A stretch of DNA of 64,000 nt from Pollutimonas nitritireducens (lineage in GTDB: Bacteria > Pseudomonadota > Gammaproteobacteria > Burkholderiales > Burkholderiaceae_B), in assembly GCF_002849615.1 (NCBI RefSeq), contig NZ_PDNV01000004.1, positions 62,001 to 126,000 of the forward strand, given 5' to 3'. The notes under the pieces were generated by a model, which saw only the letters and a program-made list of their open reading frames with translations, ran no database searches and was not told the DNA's origin. The translations under genes and the position numbers were made by a program. Below are positions 1 to 7,494 of the stretch, piece by piece. Each line of letters starts with the position of its first letter. The first letter of the stretch is position 1.

Positions 1-259
1 CGGCTCGGTCGCTGTCTGCAAATGTATAGAGCTGCTCGACATATCCGATGGGATGATGCGTCTGCGCCTCCACCCAGGCGCGCAAGCCCGTTTGCAGCGA
101 GCGGTGCGACGATTCAAACGGCCCCGCCGGCAAAGCATGGCCGCGATCCCGGGTCAGTACGCGAGGCTGCCCCTGCGTCACCGCGACCAGCACGGCGACG
201 AGCTCGGTAGCGACCGTGTGGGCGGGCAATGCGTAGGTATGGTCTTGGGCTGTTGACAT
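1..259 (-). CDS. NUDIX-like protein (COG4111 type), 3' end outside window
   Basis: Only the first 86 codons are present; the gene runs off the left edge. It starts at an ATG at 257-259 and reads MSTAQDHTYALPAHTVATEL onward, then a stretch with VLVAVTQGQPRVLTRDRG. This resembles the N-terminus of NUDIX-like proteins annotated as NAD-metabolism regulators or ADP-ribose pyrophosphatases (COG4111). The NUDIX box itself lies outside the window, so catalytic residues cannot be checked. It lies about 50 bases downstream of livF in the same direction and could be the last gene of that transcript. The open frame is clear; the family call rests on remembered N-terminal resemblance only. Confidence 0.55.
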   Translation of the reverse strand, partial: MSTAQDHTYALPAHTVATELVAVLVAVTQGQPRVLTRDRGHALPAGPFESSHRSLQTGLRAWVEAQTHHPIGYVEQLYTFADSDRA

Positions 260-311
260 GGCAGGCGCGAAAACCGTCATTATAGGAATAGTAGCGGGCA
301 ACCCTTGTGCC

Positions 312-1013
312 TCAGTGTGCGAAGTACAAATCGTGCAAGTGTTCCATATCGACGTCGCCCGCCCTTTGCGACAGAACCACCTTGCCGCTTTGCATGAGGT
401 AAACATGGTCGGCGACGCCGACCGCCCTGTGCGTGCTTTGTTCGACCAGGATGATCGTGCGACCCTCGCTTTTCAGGCGCGCCAGCGTCTCGAAGAGCTC
501 GTTGACCACGACGGGAGCCAAGCCCAGCGACGGTTCGTCGATGAGCAGCACGTCAGGGTCGGACATCAGGCCGCGGCTCATGGCCAGCATCTGGGCTTCA
601 CCGCCCGATAGCGTGCCCGCAAGTTTGCCGCGGCGCTCGCCCAGCCGTGGAAACATCTCATAGGCCCGGTCACATTGGCGCCGTGAGCCGGCGCGGTGGC
701 CTTTTGAGAACGCACCCAGCATGAGATTCTCTTCTATGGTCATGTCCTTGAAGATCATGCGTCCTTCAGGGATCATCACCATGCCCAGTTCCGGCATTTT
801 CCAGGTTGGCGTACCGTCGAGAACCTTGCCGTCCAGGCGCACGCTTCCCTTCTCCAGGGGTATCAATCCCATGATGGCGCGTAATAAGGTCGTTTTCCCC
901 GCGCCATTGGGACCGATTATGGTGGTCAGTTCTCCCTTGCGGGCGGAAACCGAGACATCCCACAATATATTGATGGCGCCGAAGCCGGCACGCACTCCTT
1001 CGACGTCGATCAT
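312..1013 (-). CDS. livF: Branched-chain amino acid-type ABC transporter ATP-binding protein LivF
   Basis: A 233-residue cytoplasmic ATPase that would power the LivHM membrane channel. The sequence shows the Walker A motif GPNGAGKTT near residue 35, the signature LSGGEAQ, and the Walker B/D-loop segment LLIDEPSLGLAP, followed by a switch histidine region. Length and the N-terminal pattern (MIDVEGVRAGFGAINILWDV) fit LivF. Its ATG overlaps the end of livG by 4 bases, so the two are translationally coupled in the IclR-led operon. The LivFG family moves branched-chain amino acids, but many Burkholderiales copies move aromatic or other organic acids, and the neighbouring acyl-CoA ligase favours the latter here. 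Confidence 0.9.
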   Translation of the reverse strand: MIDVEGVRAGFGAINILWDVSVSARKGELTTIIGPNGAGKTTLLRAIMGLIPLEKGSVRLDGKVLDGTPTWKMPELGMVMIPEGRMIFKDMTIEENLMLGAFSKGHRAGSRRQCDRAYEMFPRLGERRGKLAGTLSGGEAQMLAMSRGLMSDPDVLLIDEPSLGLAPVVVNELFETLARLKSEGRTIILVEQSTHRAVGVADHVYLMQSGKVVLSQRAGDVDMEHLHDLYFAH

Positions 1014-1720
1014 GCCTGCGCTCCGGTGTAGCTCCTGACCACATCGGGATCGCTGAATACTTCATGCGGAGTGCCTAACGCAATAAGCCTGCCAAAATCC
1101 AGTGCGATCACCCGGTCACATAACTGTGTGATGGTTTCGATATCGTGTTCAATGATGAGTATTCCTACTGAGAAGCGTTTGTGCATGTCCTGGAGCATCT
1201 TCATGAAACGCCGCTTGCCGCTGGTCTCAAGGCCGGCAAGCACCTCGTCCAGCAGCAACAGCTTCGGGTCCGTGCATAGCGCCTTGGCGATTTCGAGCGC
1301 CTTGAGTTCGGTCAGCGCCAGCTCCGTCGCCGCATTGCGTTGTGCCCGTCCTGCCAGGTTGGTGAAGTCCAGTACCTCGTCGATGCGCACTTCGTCAACA
1401 CGTCCAGTCCCGAATCGCTGGGCAACGACCAGGTTTTCGCGCACTGTCAGCTCGTGCAGAGGCTGGGGGATCTGAAACGTCCTTCCTATTCCCATGCGGG
1501 CGCGCCGGTGCAAGGGAATATTCAATAAATTGACCGATTCGAACGTGATTCGACCGCTCGTCGGCCTGACCAGTCCCGACACCGCATTGAACAAGGTGGT
1601 CTTGCCAGCGCCGTTCGGGCCGACCAACCCAAGGACTTCATCTTTTTCGGCCGTGAAGGTTACAGCATCGACGGCGGTGAGTCCCCCAAAACGAACCGTC
1701 AGCGCATCAAGCTGCAGCAT
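1010..1720 (-). CDS. livG: Branched-chain amino acid-type ABC transporter ATP-binding protein LivG
   Basis: A 236-residue ATPase, partner of LivF. Walker A is GPNGAGKTT near residue 34. The signature segment is unusual: where classical LivG has a GQQ-type motif, this protein reads ALTELKALEIAKAL, and the Walker B end is LLLDEVLAGL with V in place of the usual P. I recall this variant from Burkholderiales LivG paralogues next to aromatic acid genes, so it is probably a functional subfamily rather than decay. The C-terminus (EHDIETITQLCDRVIALDFG) is typical. It overlaps livM by 14 bases and livF by 4. Confidence 0.88.
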   Translation of the reverse strand: MLQLDALTVRFGGLTAVDAVTFTAEKDEVLGLVGPNGAGKTTLFNAVSGLVRPTSGRITFESVNLLNIPLHRRARMGIGRTFQIPQPLHELTVRENLVVAQRFGTGRVDEVRIDEVLDFTNLAGRAQRNAATELALTELKALEIAKALCTDPKLLLLDEVLAGLETSGKRRFMKMLQDMHKRFSVGILIIEHDIETITQLCDRVIALDFGRLIALGTPHEVFSDPDVVRSYTGAQA

Positions 1721-2660
1721 GTTTTCTCCTGAAGGTTTTCAACAACAAGGGAAGCAGGCCGCGTGGACTGAAAATGATCATGGCGACCAGGATGCCGCCG
1801 AGGATCAATTGATGTCCGGAAGGAATCAGGTTCTTGAACACCAGTTGGTCGACCAGGTAAACCGTCAGCGCACCCATCAGCGGGCCCATGATGGTTCGAT
1901 ACCCCCCAAAAATAGCCGCAATGATCGGCAAGGTCACCCATACGCCGTTGAACGCATAATCCGGCTCAAGAAAGCTGATGTAGTGCACGTTGAATGCCCC
2001 CACCATGCCCGTCATGAACGCCGAAACGAATAACATCATGGCTTTGAGCAGCGTACTGTTCACCCCGACCACTCGTGTGGCGTCCTCGCTGTCGTGCATG
2101 GCTTTGAGGGCAATGCCGTAGTAGCTGGATCGTATGGCCTGATAGCACAGGGCGAACACGAGAATAATGGTAAGAATGATGAGATAGCTACCCATTTTCC
2201 CCGCGAAATCCACGCCGAATACGATGGGGAAGGGACTAATGGTGGACAGGCCTCCGGAGCCGCCCGTGACCGACGACCATTCGACCGCGATGATCTTGAA
2301 AATATGCGCGTAGGCAAGAATTGCCAGGGCAAAATAGGGTCCGCGCAGTCGCAACACCGGCAGCATTGCGATGGATGCGACGACGGCCCCCACTCCGCCC
2401 AGCAGCAACCCTACAGCCACCGGTACGCCGGCTTGCGCCGTGACAATGGCAGATACATAGGCGCCCACGCCAAAGAACGCCGAATGGCCAAAGCTGACCA
2501 TGCCTCCGAGATTCCCAAGCAAGGCCCATGCCATTGCCACGCCCCCTATCACCAGCGCCGCAATGACCAGGCTCATGACATAGTTGTTGCCACCCAGGAT
2601 GAGCGGCACTCCAATATAGGCGACCAGTATCGCCGCCAGCATAATTTTGCCGTTCTTCAT
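1707..2660 (-). CDS. livM: Branched-chain amino acid-type ABC transporter permease LivM
   Basis: A 317-residue integral membrane protein with about eight to ten hydrophobic segments. It has the LivM hallmark region GGMVSFGHSAFFGVGAYVSA near residue 50 and the cytoplasmic coupling loop with SSYYGIALKAMHDSEDATRV. The reading frame stays open upstream, but the start at 2660 (MKNGKIMLAAILVAYIGV) is chosen because it gives a normal family N-terminus and a 4-base overlap with livH. It would form the translocation channel with LivH. The lysine- and arginine-rich C-terminus is usual. Confidence 0.9.
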   Translation of the reverse strand: MKNGKIMLAAILVAYIGVPLILGGNNYVMSLVIAALVIGGVAMAWALLGNLGGMVSFGHSAFFGVGAYVSAIVTAQAGVPVAVGLLLGGVGAVVASIAMLPVLRLRGPYFALAILAYAHIFKIIAVEWSSVTGGSGGLSTISPFPIVFGVDFAGKMGSYLIILTIILVFALCYQAIRSSYYGIALKAMHDSEDATRVVGVNSTLLKAMMLFVSAFMTGMVGAFNVHYISFLEPDYAFNGVWVTLPIIAAIFGGYRTIMGPLMGALTVYLVDQLVFKNLIPSGHQLILGGILVAMIIFSPRGLLPLLLKTFRRKHAAA

Positions 2661-3529
2661 CCTCGCCTCCTGGCCGCGCCGAACAAGCCGTTCGGCAACA
2701 CAAAAAGTACCAGCAGAAATAGCAACATTCCGACTAGCTCCTGCAGGGCCGAACTGGCTAAGGTAATGGTGAGCGCCTCGGCCAGCCCCAGCAGTACGGC
2801 GCCCACCAGCACGCCCGGAATGGATCCTATGCCCGCTAGCACGGTAATGACGAAAGCCTTGATCGTCAGGACATGGCCCAGGGAAGGCTGGATCACGCCG
2901 TAGCTGTATATGGCGACCCCCGCAAACGAAGCCAGGATACCCGCGATCACGAACGAGATAAGTTCGGTGCGCCGCGGGTTTATGCCCATCAGGCGTGCGG
3001 CGTCGCGATTGCCCGCCACGGCGCGCACGGCACGCCCATACCAACTGCGGGAAAGCCACCACCACAGTGCGCCCATCAATAGAACACTGACCAGGAAGAA
3101 CAACGGTTCGCTGCGCATACTGTAGAGAGGTCCGATGACGATGGCCTCCTGCAACCACGAGGAAGACGTCGACCGTATGTCGGCCGACCAGACGAGCAGG
3201 ATGGCGTTGGTCAGGATGACGCCTATGCCATACGTGAGAATCAGGGAATTGAGTTCACGATCCGTCTTGATAAGGTCGACCAGAAAATACATGATGACCG
3301 CCGACAGGCAGACGACGACCAGCGCGACTGGAATGGCCAGTGCTGGATTCCAGCCGAATGACGATTCGACGGTATAAGCGACATAGGCGGCCAGCAGCAC
3401 AAGTTCTCCGTGCGCCAGGTTGATGATTTTCATCGTACCGAACACCAGCGCCAGGCCAAGGGCGATCAGTGCATAGGACCCCCCTTGGAGCAGACCCGAA
3501 TAGACCGCCTGCAGTATCAGTTCATTCAT
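2657..3529 (-). CDS. livH: Branched-chain amino acid-type ABC transporter permease LivH
   Basis: A 290-residue polytopic membrane protein. The LivH-typical N-terminal region (YSGLLQGGSYALIALGLALV) is followed by FGTMKIINLAHGELVLLAAY, the conserved segment of LivH permeases. The EAA-like coupling region is WYGRAVRAVAGNRDAARLMG. It starts only 6 bases after the binding-protein gene ends and overlaps livM by 4 bases, so it belongs to the same transcript. It pairs with LivM in the inner membrane. Confidence 0.9.
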   Translation of the reverse strand: MNELILQAVYSGLLQGGSYALIALGLALVFGTMKIINLAHGELVLLAAYVAYTVESSFGWNPALAIPVALVVVCLSAVIMYFLVDLIKTDRELNSLILTYGIGVILTNAILLVWSADIRSTSSSWLQEAIVIGPLYSMRSEPLFFLVSVLLMGALWWWLSRSWYGRAVRAVAGNRDAARLMGINPRRTELISFVIAGILASFAGVAIYSYGVIQPSLGHVLTIKAFVITVLAGIGSIPGVLVGAVLLGLAEALTITLASSALQELVGMLLFLLVLFVLPNGLFGAARRRG

Positions 3530-3535
3530 GTCGCG

Positions 3536-4699
3536 CTACCACGGCACGCCCGGGAATTTCATTTCTGCCGTTGCGCCATCGGCGGGCCACACAATATCGA
3601 TCCGTGCGCCCTGATGCTGGCCCATGTGATGAACAAAGTTAAGGTTATCGCCATCGGTGAACTGCACGCGGCCTATCAGGGTATTGCGGTCGGTTGCAGC
3701 CAATTCCTGGGCGATGCCGCCATTCTTGATGGTGCCTTTGTCCGCCGCCCTGGCAATCGCCTCGAACAATATCATGGACTGTACGTACCCGAACTGCCCC
3801 AGATAATCCGGCTCTTTGTTGTAGAGCTTCTTGTAGGCCTCGGCAAACAATTTTCCTTCTTCTGTCTTGAACGTGGTCGGATACGGCAACAGGGCCGTGC
3901 CGTACACGTTGGACATCAAGTCGGGAAAGTCTGCCGCCATTTTTGGCGTGGCAAGTGACCACACCCCTATCATCGCCTTCACGTCGGGCTTTAAAACTTT
4001 GGCGGCGCGCAAAATGCCGACATAATCGTTCTCGTAACCCACCATCAATATGGTTTCAGACTTATCGCGCAGCCGGACCTTGTTCACGATAGGCTTGAAG
4101 TCGGAGATACCAGGGTCGAAAGGGTGCATGGCGACTTCCAAGCCCTTACCGGCCAAGTCCTGCTGCACATCTTTGGCCAGATGCGCGGTCGCCTCTTTGG
4201 TCGAATAGATGATCGATGCAGACTTCACCTTCATGTCGCCCAGTATCCCGACCATGGCCTTCTGGTAGCCAGACGTATTGTTGATGCGGAAGAACGTCTT
4301 ATAGCCGCGTTGGGTCAAGCTGTTATCGACGCCGCCCGAAGTAATGTAGGGCAAGCCAAGCTTATTGGCGGCATCGGAAGCCGGCCCGATATTATTGGAA
4401 CCATAGCCGCCCGTGAATGCGACTACCCCCTGGGATGCCAGTTTCTCGACCGCCGCGATGGCCTTGGCCGGAGAGGACTCGTCGTCCTGGGTCAACACCT
4501 TGATGGTGTGCTTGCCGTTAGTCTTGTTAAAAACTTCGACGGCCACCGAAATGCCCTCATGCATGCCCGTGCCGACGCGGGCCAAGGGACCGGTCAAGGG
4601 CTCTTCCTCGCCAACCAGGAACTCTTCGGCCCACGCGTTGCTGCCATGCACGGACAGTGCCAGGGCGAGCAGCCCGATACCTTTATATAGTGTTCTCAT
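3536..4699 (-). CDS. Periplasmic binding protein of the Liv-type ABC transporter
   Basis: A 387-residue secreted binding protein (Peripla_BP_6/LivK class). The ATG at 4699 is chosen because it has an AGAGGAAAG ribosome site just upstream and opens a clear signal peptide (MRTLYKGIGLLALALSV, cleavage after NAWA). The mature part starts FLVGEEEPLTGPLARVG, the ligand-loop pattern of this class. It lies between the acyl-CoA ligase (82-base gap) and livH. Ligand specificity cannot be read from sequence. The linked CoA ligase and IclR regulator suggest a carboxylate, for example an aromatic acid, rather than leucine; that is inference. Confidence 0.85.
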   Translation of the reverse strand: MRTLYKGIGLLALALSVHGSNAWAEEFLVGEEEPLTGPLARVGTGMHEGISVAVEVFNKTNGKHTIKVLTQDDESSPAKAIAAVEKLASQGVVAFTGGYGSNNIGPASDAANKLGLPYITSGGVDNSLTQRGYKTFFRINNTSGYQKAMVGILGDMKVKSASIIYSTKEATAHLAKDVQQDLAGKGLEVAMHPFDPGISDFKPIVNKVRLRDKSETILMVGYENDYVGILRAAKVLKPDVKAMIGVWSLATPKMAADFPDLMSNVYGTALLPYPTTFKTEEGKLFAEAYKKLYNKEPDYLGQFGYVQSMILFEAIARAADKGTIKNGGIAQELAATDRNTLIGRVQFTDGDNLNFVHHMGQHQGARIDIVWPADGATAEMKFPGVPW

Positions 4700-4781
4700 T
4701 GTCTCTTTCCTCTTAGGGATGTTATGGGCCCCCGGGTGGAGCCGCTTTACTTGGTTCATCAACACCTGATGCGCCACTGCG

Positions 4782-6356
4782 CTATATCGAGCTTTCCGGC
4801 GCATCGTGTAACCGTTGCGCCAACTGCTTTAGTTCTCCCTTCAAAATCTTGCCGGTCGCCGCCGCCGGCATGGCGTCCATCACGATGATCTGTGCGGGTC
4901 GCTTGTAAGCCGCCAGGATCGGCTCAAGGTAAGCCATCAAATCGGCAGGGCCGATATGGTGGTGGGCCGGGTCGAGCTCCACGAATGCTACGACCTCCTC
5001 GTTGCCACCAGGCAGGAAACGCCCCACCACCGCAGACTGCACGACTGCCGGGTGCGAATTCAAGGCGGATTCCACTTCAACTGGATAGACATTGAATCCC
5101 GAACGTATGATCAATTCCTTCGTGCGCCCCACAATGAACAGTGCGCCATCTGGACTGCATCGCGCAATATCACCGGTGTTGAGCCATCCGTCTGGATTTA
5201 TGGTGGCAGCCGTCAGTTCAGGGTCCCGGTAATAGCCCTTCATGACGTTGGGGCCGCGCACCCAAAGCTCACCGGCCTCGCCCGCCGCAAGATCCACACC
5301 CGTGACATCGACGATCCGGATGTCGACGCCGGGGATCACCGAGCCGACCGAGGTATCGCGACGCGGCGCGTCAACGCGGGTCTGACTGATCGTCGGCGAA
5401 CTTTCCGTCATTCCGTAACCGTTATGCAGAGGCAGCTTGAACAAGCGTTCGACATTGTCCTTGAGCGTGGCGTCCAATGGAGACCCGCCGGCATAAATGA
5501 AACGCAATGCGGATGTAGACGGATCCCAGCCGGCGCGGTCATGCTCGAGCAGCCGTGCATACATGGCCGGAACGCCTTGTAATATGGTGAGGCTATCGTT
5601 GCGCACGGAAGCAATCAATGCAGCCGGCGAATAACGCGCAGCCAGATAAAGCGACGCCCCGGCGTACAAGGTGCCCAATGCGACGGAAGCCAACCCAAAT
5701 ACATGGGTGATCGGCAGTACGCCGTAAGCGCGGTCAGTATTGATCAGACCGCGCACATGGCCGGATACGGCGGCAATGAAAAGCAGATTCCGGTGCGTCA
5801 GCATCACTCCTTTGGGTTGGCCCGTCGTTCCCGTTGTGTAGAGAAGCACTGCAACTTGTTTCGACCCTTCGGCATCGACGGGTTCGGGTTCGCAGGCGGG
5901 GTTGATCGGCCCGATGGCGATGTCGCCAATATCGCCCAGCGATACCTTGCTGGCACCACCGCGTTGCGCGTGTGCGTAGGCTTCGGCCGACGAGCCATGG
6001 GTGTACACCACCCGCCTCGCTCCACAGTGCTTGCCTATGGCGTCGATCTCGGAAAGCGACAAGCGGGCATTGACATTTACCGCCCAAGTATCCATGCGCG
6101 CCGCTGCAAAGACCAGTACCAGCTGAGCCATGCAGTTCTCGGCCACAATCATCAGTCTGTCGCCGGGCCTGACGCCTAGGTCGACGAGAAGCACAACCGC
6201 CTCGTCAACGGCCTCATTCAATCGGCGATAGCTGATCTGCCGCCCGTTTTCCGACAACGCGACGGCGTCGGGCGTGCGCCCTGCCCAATAACTAGGGATA
6301 TCGCTTAATCGCCGCGGCAAAGCAGATATCAATGCCTCTACATCTATTGTTGTCAT
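4782..6356 (-). CDS. AMP-forming acyl-CoA synthetase (class I adenylate-forming enzyme)
   Basis: A 524-residue enzyme that would activate a carboxylic acid to its CoA thioester through an acyl-adenylate. Visible core motifs are A3 (LLYTTGTTGQPKGVMLTHRN, around 170-190), A5 (NGYGMTESSP), A7 (LNTGDIARC) and the A10 lysine segment (PAAATGKILKGELK). Length is normal for medium-chain or aromatic acid CoA ligases. It overlaps the IclR gene by 4 bases and precedes the transporter genes, so import and activation look coupled. The substrate is unknown; benzoate-, cinnamate- or fatty acid-type acids are all possible. Confidence 0.85.
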   Translation of the reverse strand: MTTIDVEALISALPRRLSDIPSYWAGRTPDAVALSENGRQISYRRLNEAVDEAVVLLVDLGVRPGDRLMIVAENCMAQLVLVFAAARMDTWAVNVNARLSLSEIDAIGKHCGARRVVYTHGSSAEAYAHAQRGGASKVSLGDIGDIAIGPINPACEPEPVDAEGSKQVAVLLYTTGTTGQPKGVMLTHRNLLFIAAVSGHVRGLINTDRAYGVLPITHVFGLASVALGTLYAGASLYLAARYSPAALIASVRNDSLTILQGVPAMYARLLEHDRAGWDPSTSALRFIYAGGSPLDATLKDNVERLFKLPLHNGYGMTESSPTISQTRVDAPRRDTSVGSVIPGVDIRIVDVTGVDLAAGEAGELWVRGPNVMKGYYRDPELTAATINPDGWLNTGDIARCSPDGALFIVGRTKELIIRSGFNVYPVEVESALNSHPAVVQSAVVGRFLPGGNEEVVAFVELDPAHHHIGPADLMAYLEPILAAYKRPAQIIVMDAMPAAATGKILKGELKQLAQRLHDAPESSI

Positions 6357-7159
6357 CCTGGTCGCCCCATGGTCTTTTCGACATTGCGCACGAGGGCGAG
6401 CAAGCGCGGCCCGAGATCTGTCTGCAGCTTGTCATGCGCTAATAGATAAGCCGGACCGCCACAATTGAAGGCCATCTGCTTTTCGCCGCCCACGCCTAAC
6501 AAGGGCACGCCGACAGCCCGGATCTCCGGCTGCCACTCGCCCATTGCCACACAGAAACCATGCTGTTCATAATGCTCGAACGCCCTTTCAATATCTGACT
6601 TGATACGCGGCCAACTCTCTTTGTCGGCCCGGCGTATCTGATCAAGCATTTCGTCGCGTTCATCCTGCGGCATGCCGCAGAGCAAAGCCTTGCCCATGGA
6701 GGTGGTGGCAATGGGGATGCGCGAACCGACATCCAGGCGCAGCGTTACACGTGCACTGCTTCGGCATGTTTCGACGTAGATCATGCCAAGACGGTCACGT
6801 ACGCCGATAGCGACTGACACACGGGAGTATTCCGCCAATTCCTGCATGGCCGGCCGCGCAACATTGCGCACATCCAGGTTGGCCAGCATGGAATATCCCA
6901 GTCCCAGCACGCCAGAAGCAAGCAGATACTTGCCCATACTTTCAGAATATTCAAGGTAACCCAGCTTCTTAAGGGTGTAGGTGAGCCGCGACACCGTCGG
7001 TTTGGGGAGTCCGGTTTCGCGCGCCAGATCGGCGTTGGTCAGATACGCCTTGCCCGGCTGAAAGCAACGCAAAAGCTCCAGCCCGCGCGCCAACGCATTG
7101 ACGAACTGGCGATCAATGTCCGTTTCTGCGCCGTTTGTCGCATGTTTATCCTCACCCAT
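6353..7159 (-). CDS. IclR-family transcriptional regulator
   Basis: A 268-residue regulator, first gene of the operon. The N-terminal winged helix-turn-helix contains LARETGLPKPTVSRLTYTLK (about residues 45-65). The C-terminal IclR effector domain includes SRIPIATTSMGKALLCGMP, the usual ligand-pocket loop. IclR proteins typically sense an aromatic or short-chain acid and control adjacent catabolic or transport genes, so it probably regulates the downstream ligase-transporter operon and perhaps itself. It shares a 335-base intergenic region with the GGDEF-EAL gene, where palindromes that could be operators are visible. Confidence 0.88.
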   Translation of the reverse strand: MGEDKHATNGAETDIDRQFVNALARGLELLRCFQPGKAYLTNADLARETGLPKPTVSRLTYTLKKLGYLEYSESMGKYLLASGVLGLGYSMLANLDVRNVARPAMQELAEYSRVSVAIGVRDRLGMIYVETCRSSARVTLRLDVGSRIPIATTSMGKALLCGMPQDERDEMLDQIRRADKESWPRIKSDIERAFEHYEQHGFCVAMGEWQPEIRAVGVPLLGVGGEKQMAFNCGGPAYLLAHDKLQTDLGPRLLALVRNVEKTMGRPG

Positions 7160-7494
7160 TCCTGTCTCCCGGCCCGGGCATATCGTCGCAACGACGGCTG
7201 TAGTCCAAAGGCGATGTCATTCTGTCACGGACGAAATCCGGCGGTCAATTTTTTCGAAACAATCGTTCGCTGTGCGAAATAATGGGCAGTGGCACGCAGC
7301 TGCCACTGCTTATCGGGCCGCCATCGTCGTAACCGGACTGGCTTTTTTCAAGAAAGGAAACTCGTTCCGTACACTTTAAACATAATTTGATATATATTTC
7401 ACCAACTGTTTCAAGGACTTTCCATGACAAATTTGCATAGAAGCTGGACCGCGCACCAATCCTTCGTTCCGGATCAGTTGCCTTAAGGAAGACC
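7160..7494. promoter_or_regulatory. Divergent control region with candidate IclR operator and a hairpin
   Basis: This 335-base gene-free stretch separates the divergent IclR and GGDEF-EAL genes. It contains TTTCGAAA (7252-7259), the inverted repeat TTCGC-TGT-GCGAA (7266-7278), and just beyond it a 9-bp perfect stem GCAGTGGCA/TGCCACTGC (7286-7294 and 7301-7309) with a 6-base loop. The first two are plausible IclR-type operator elements by position; the hairpin lacks an adjacent T-run. The right part (7380-7410) is AT-rich, as expected for a promoter. A clear ribosome site (AAGGAAG) precedes 7495. Functions are inferred from position only. Confidence 0.35.
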
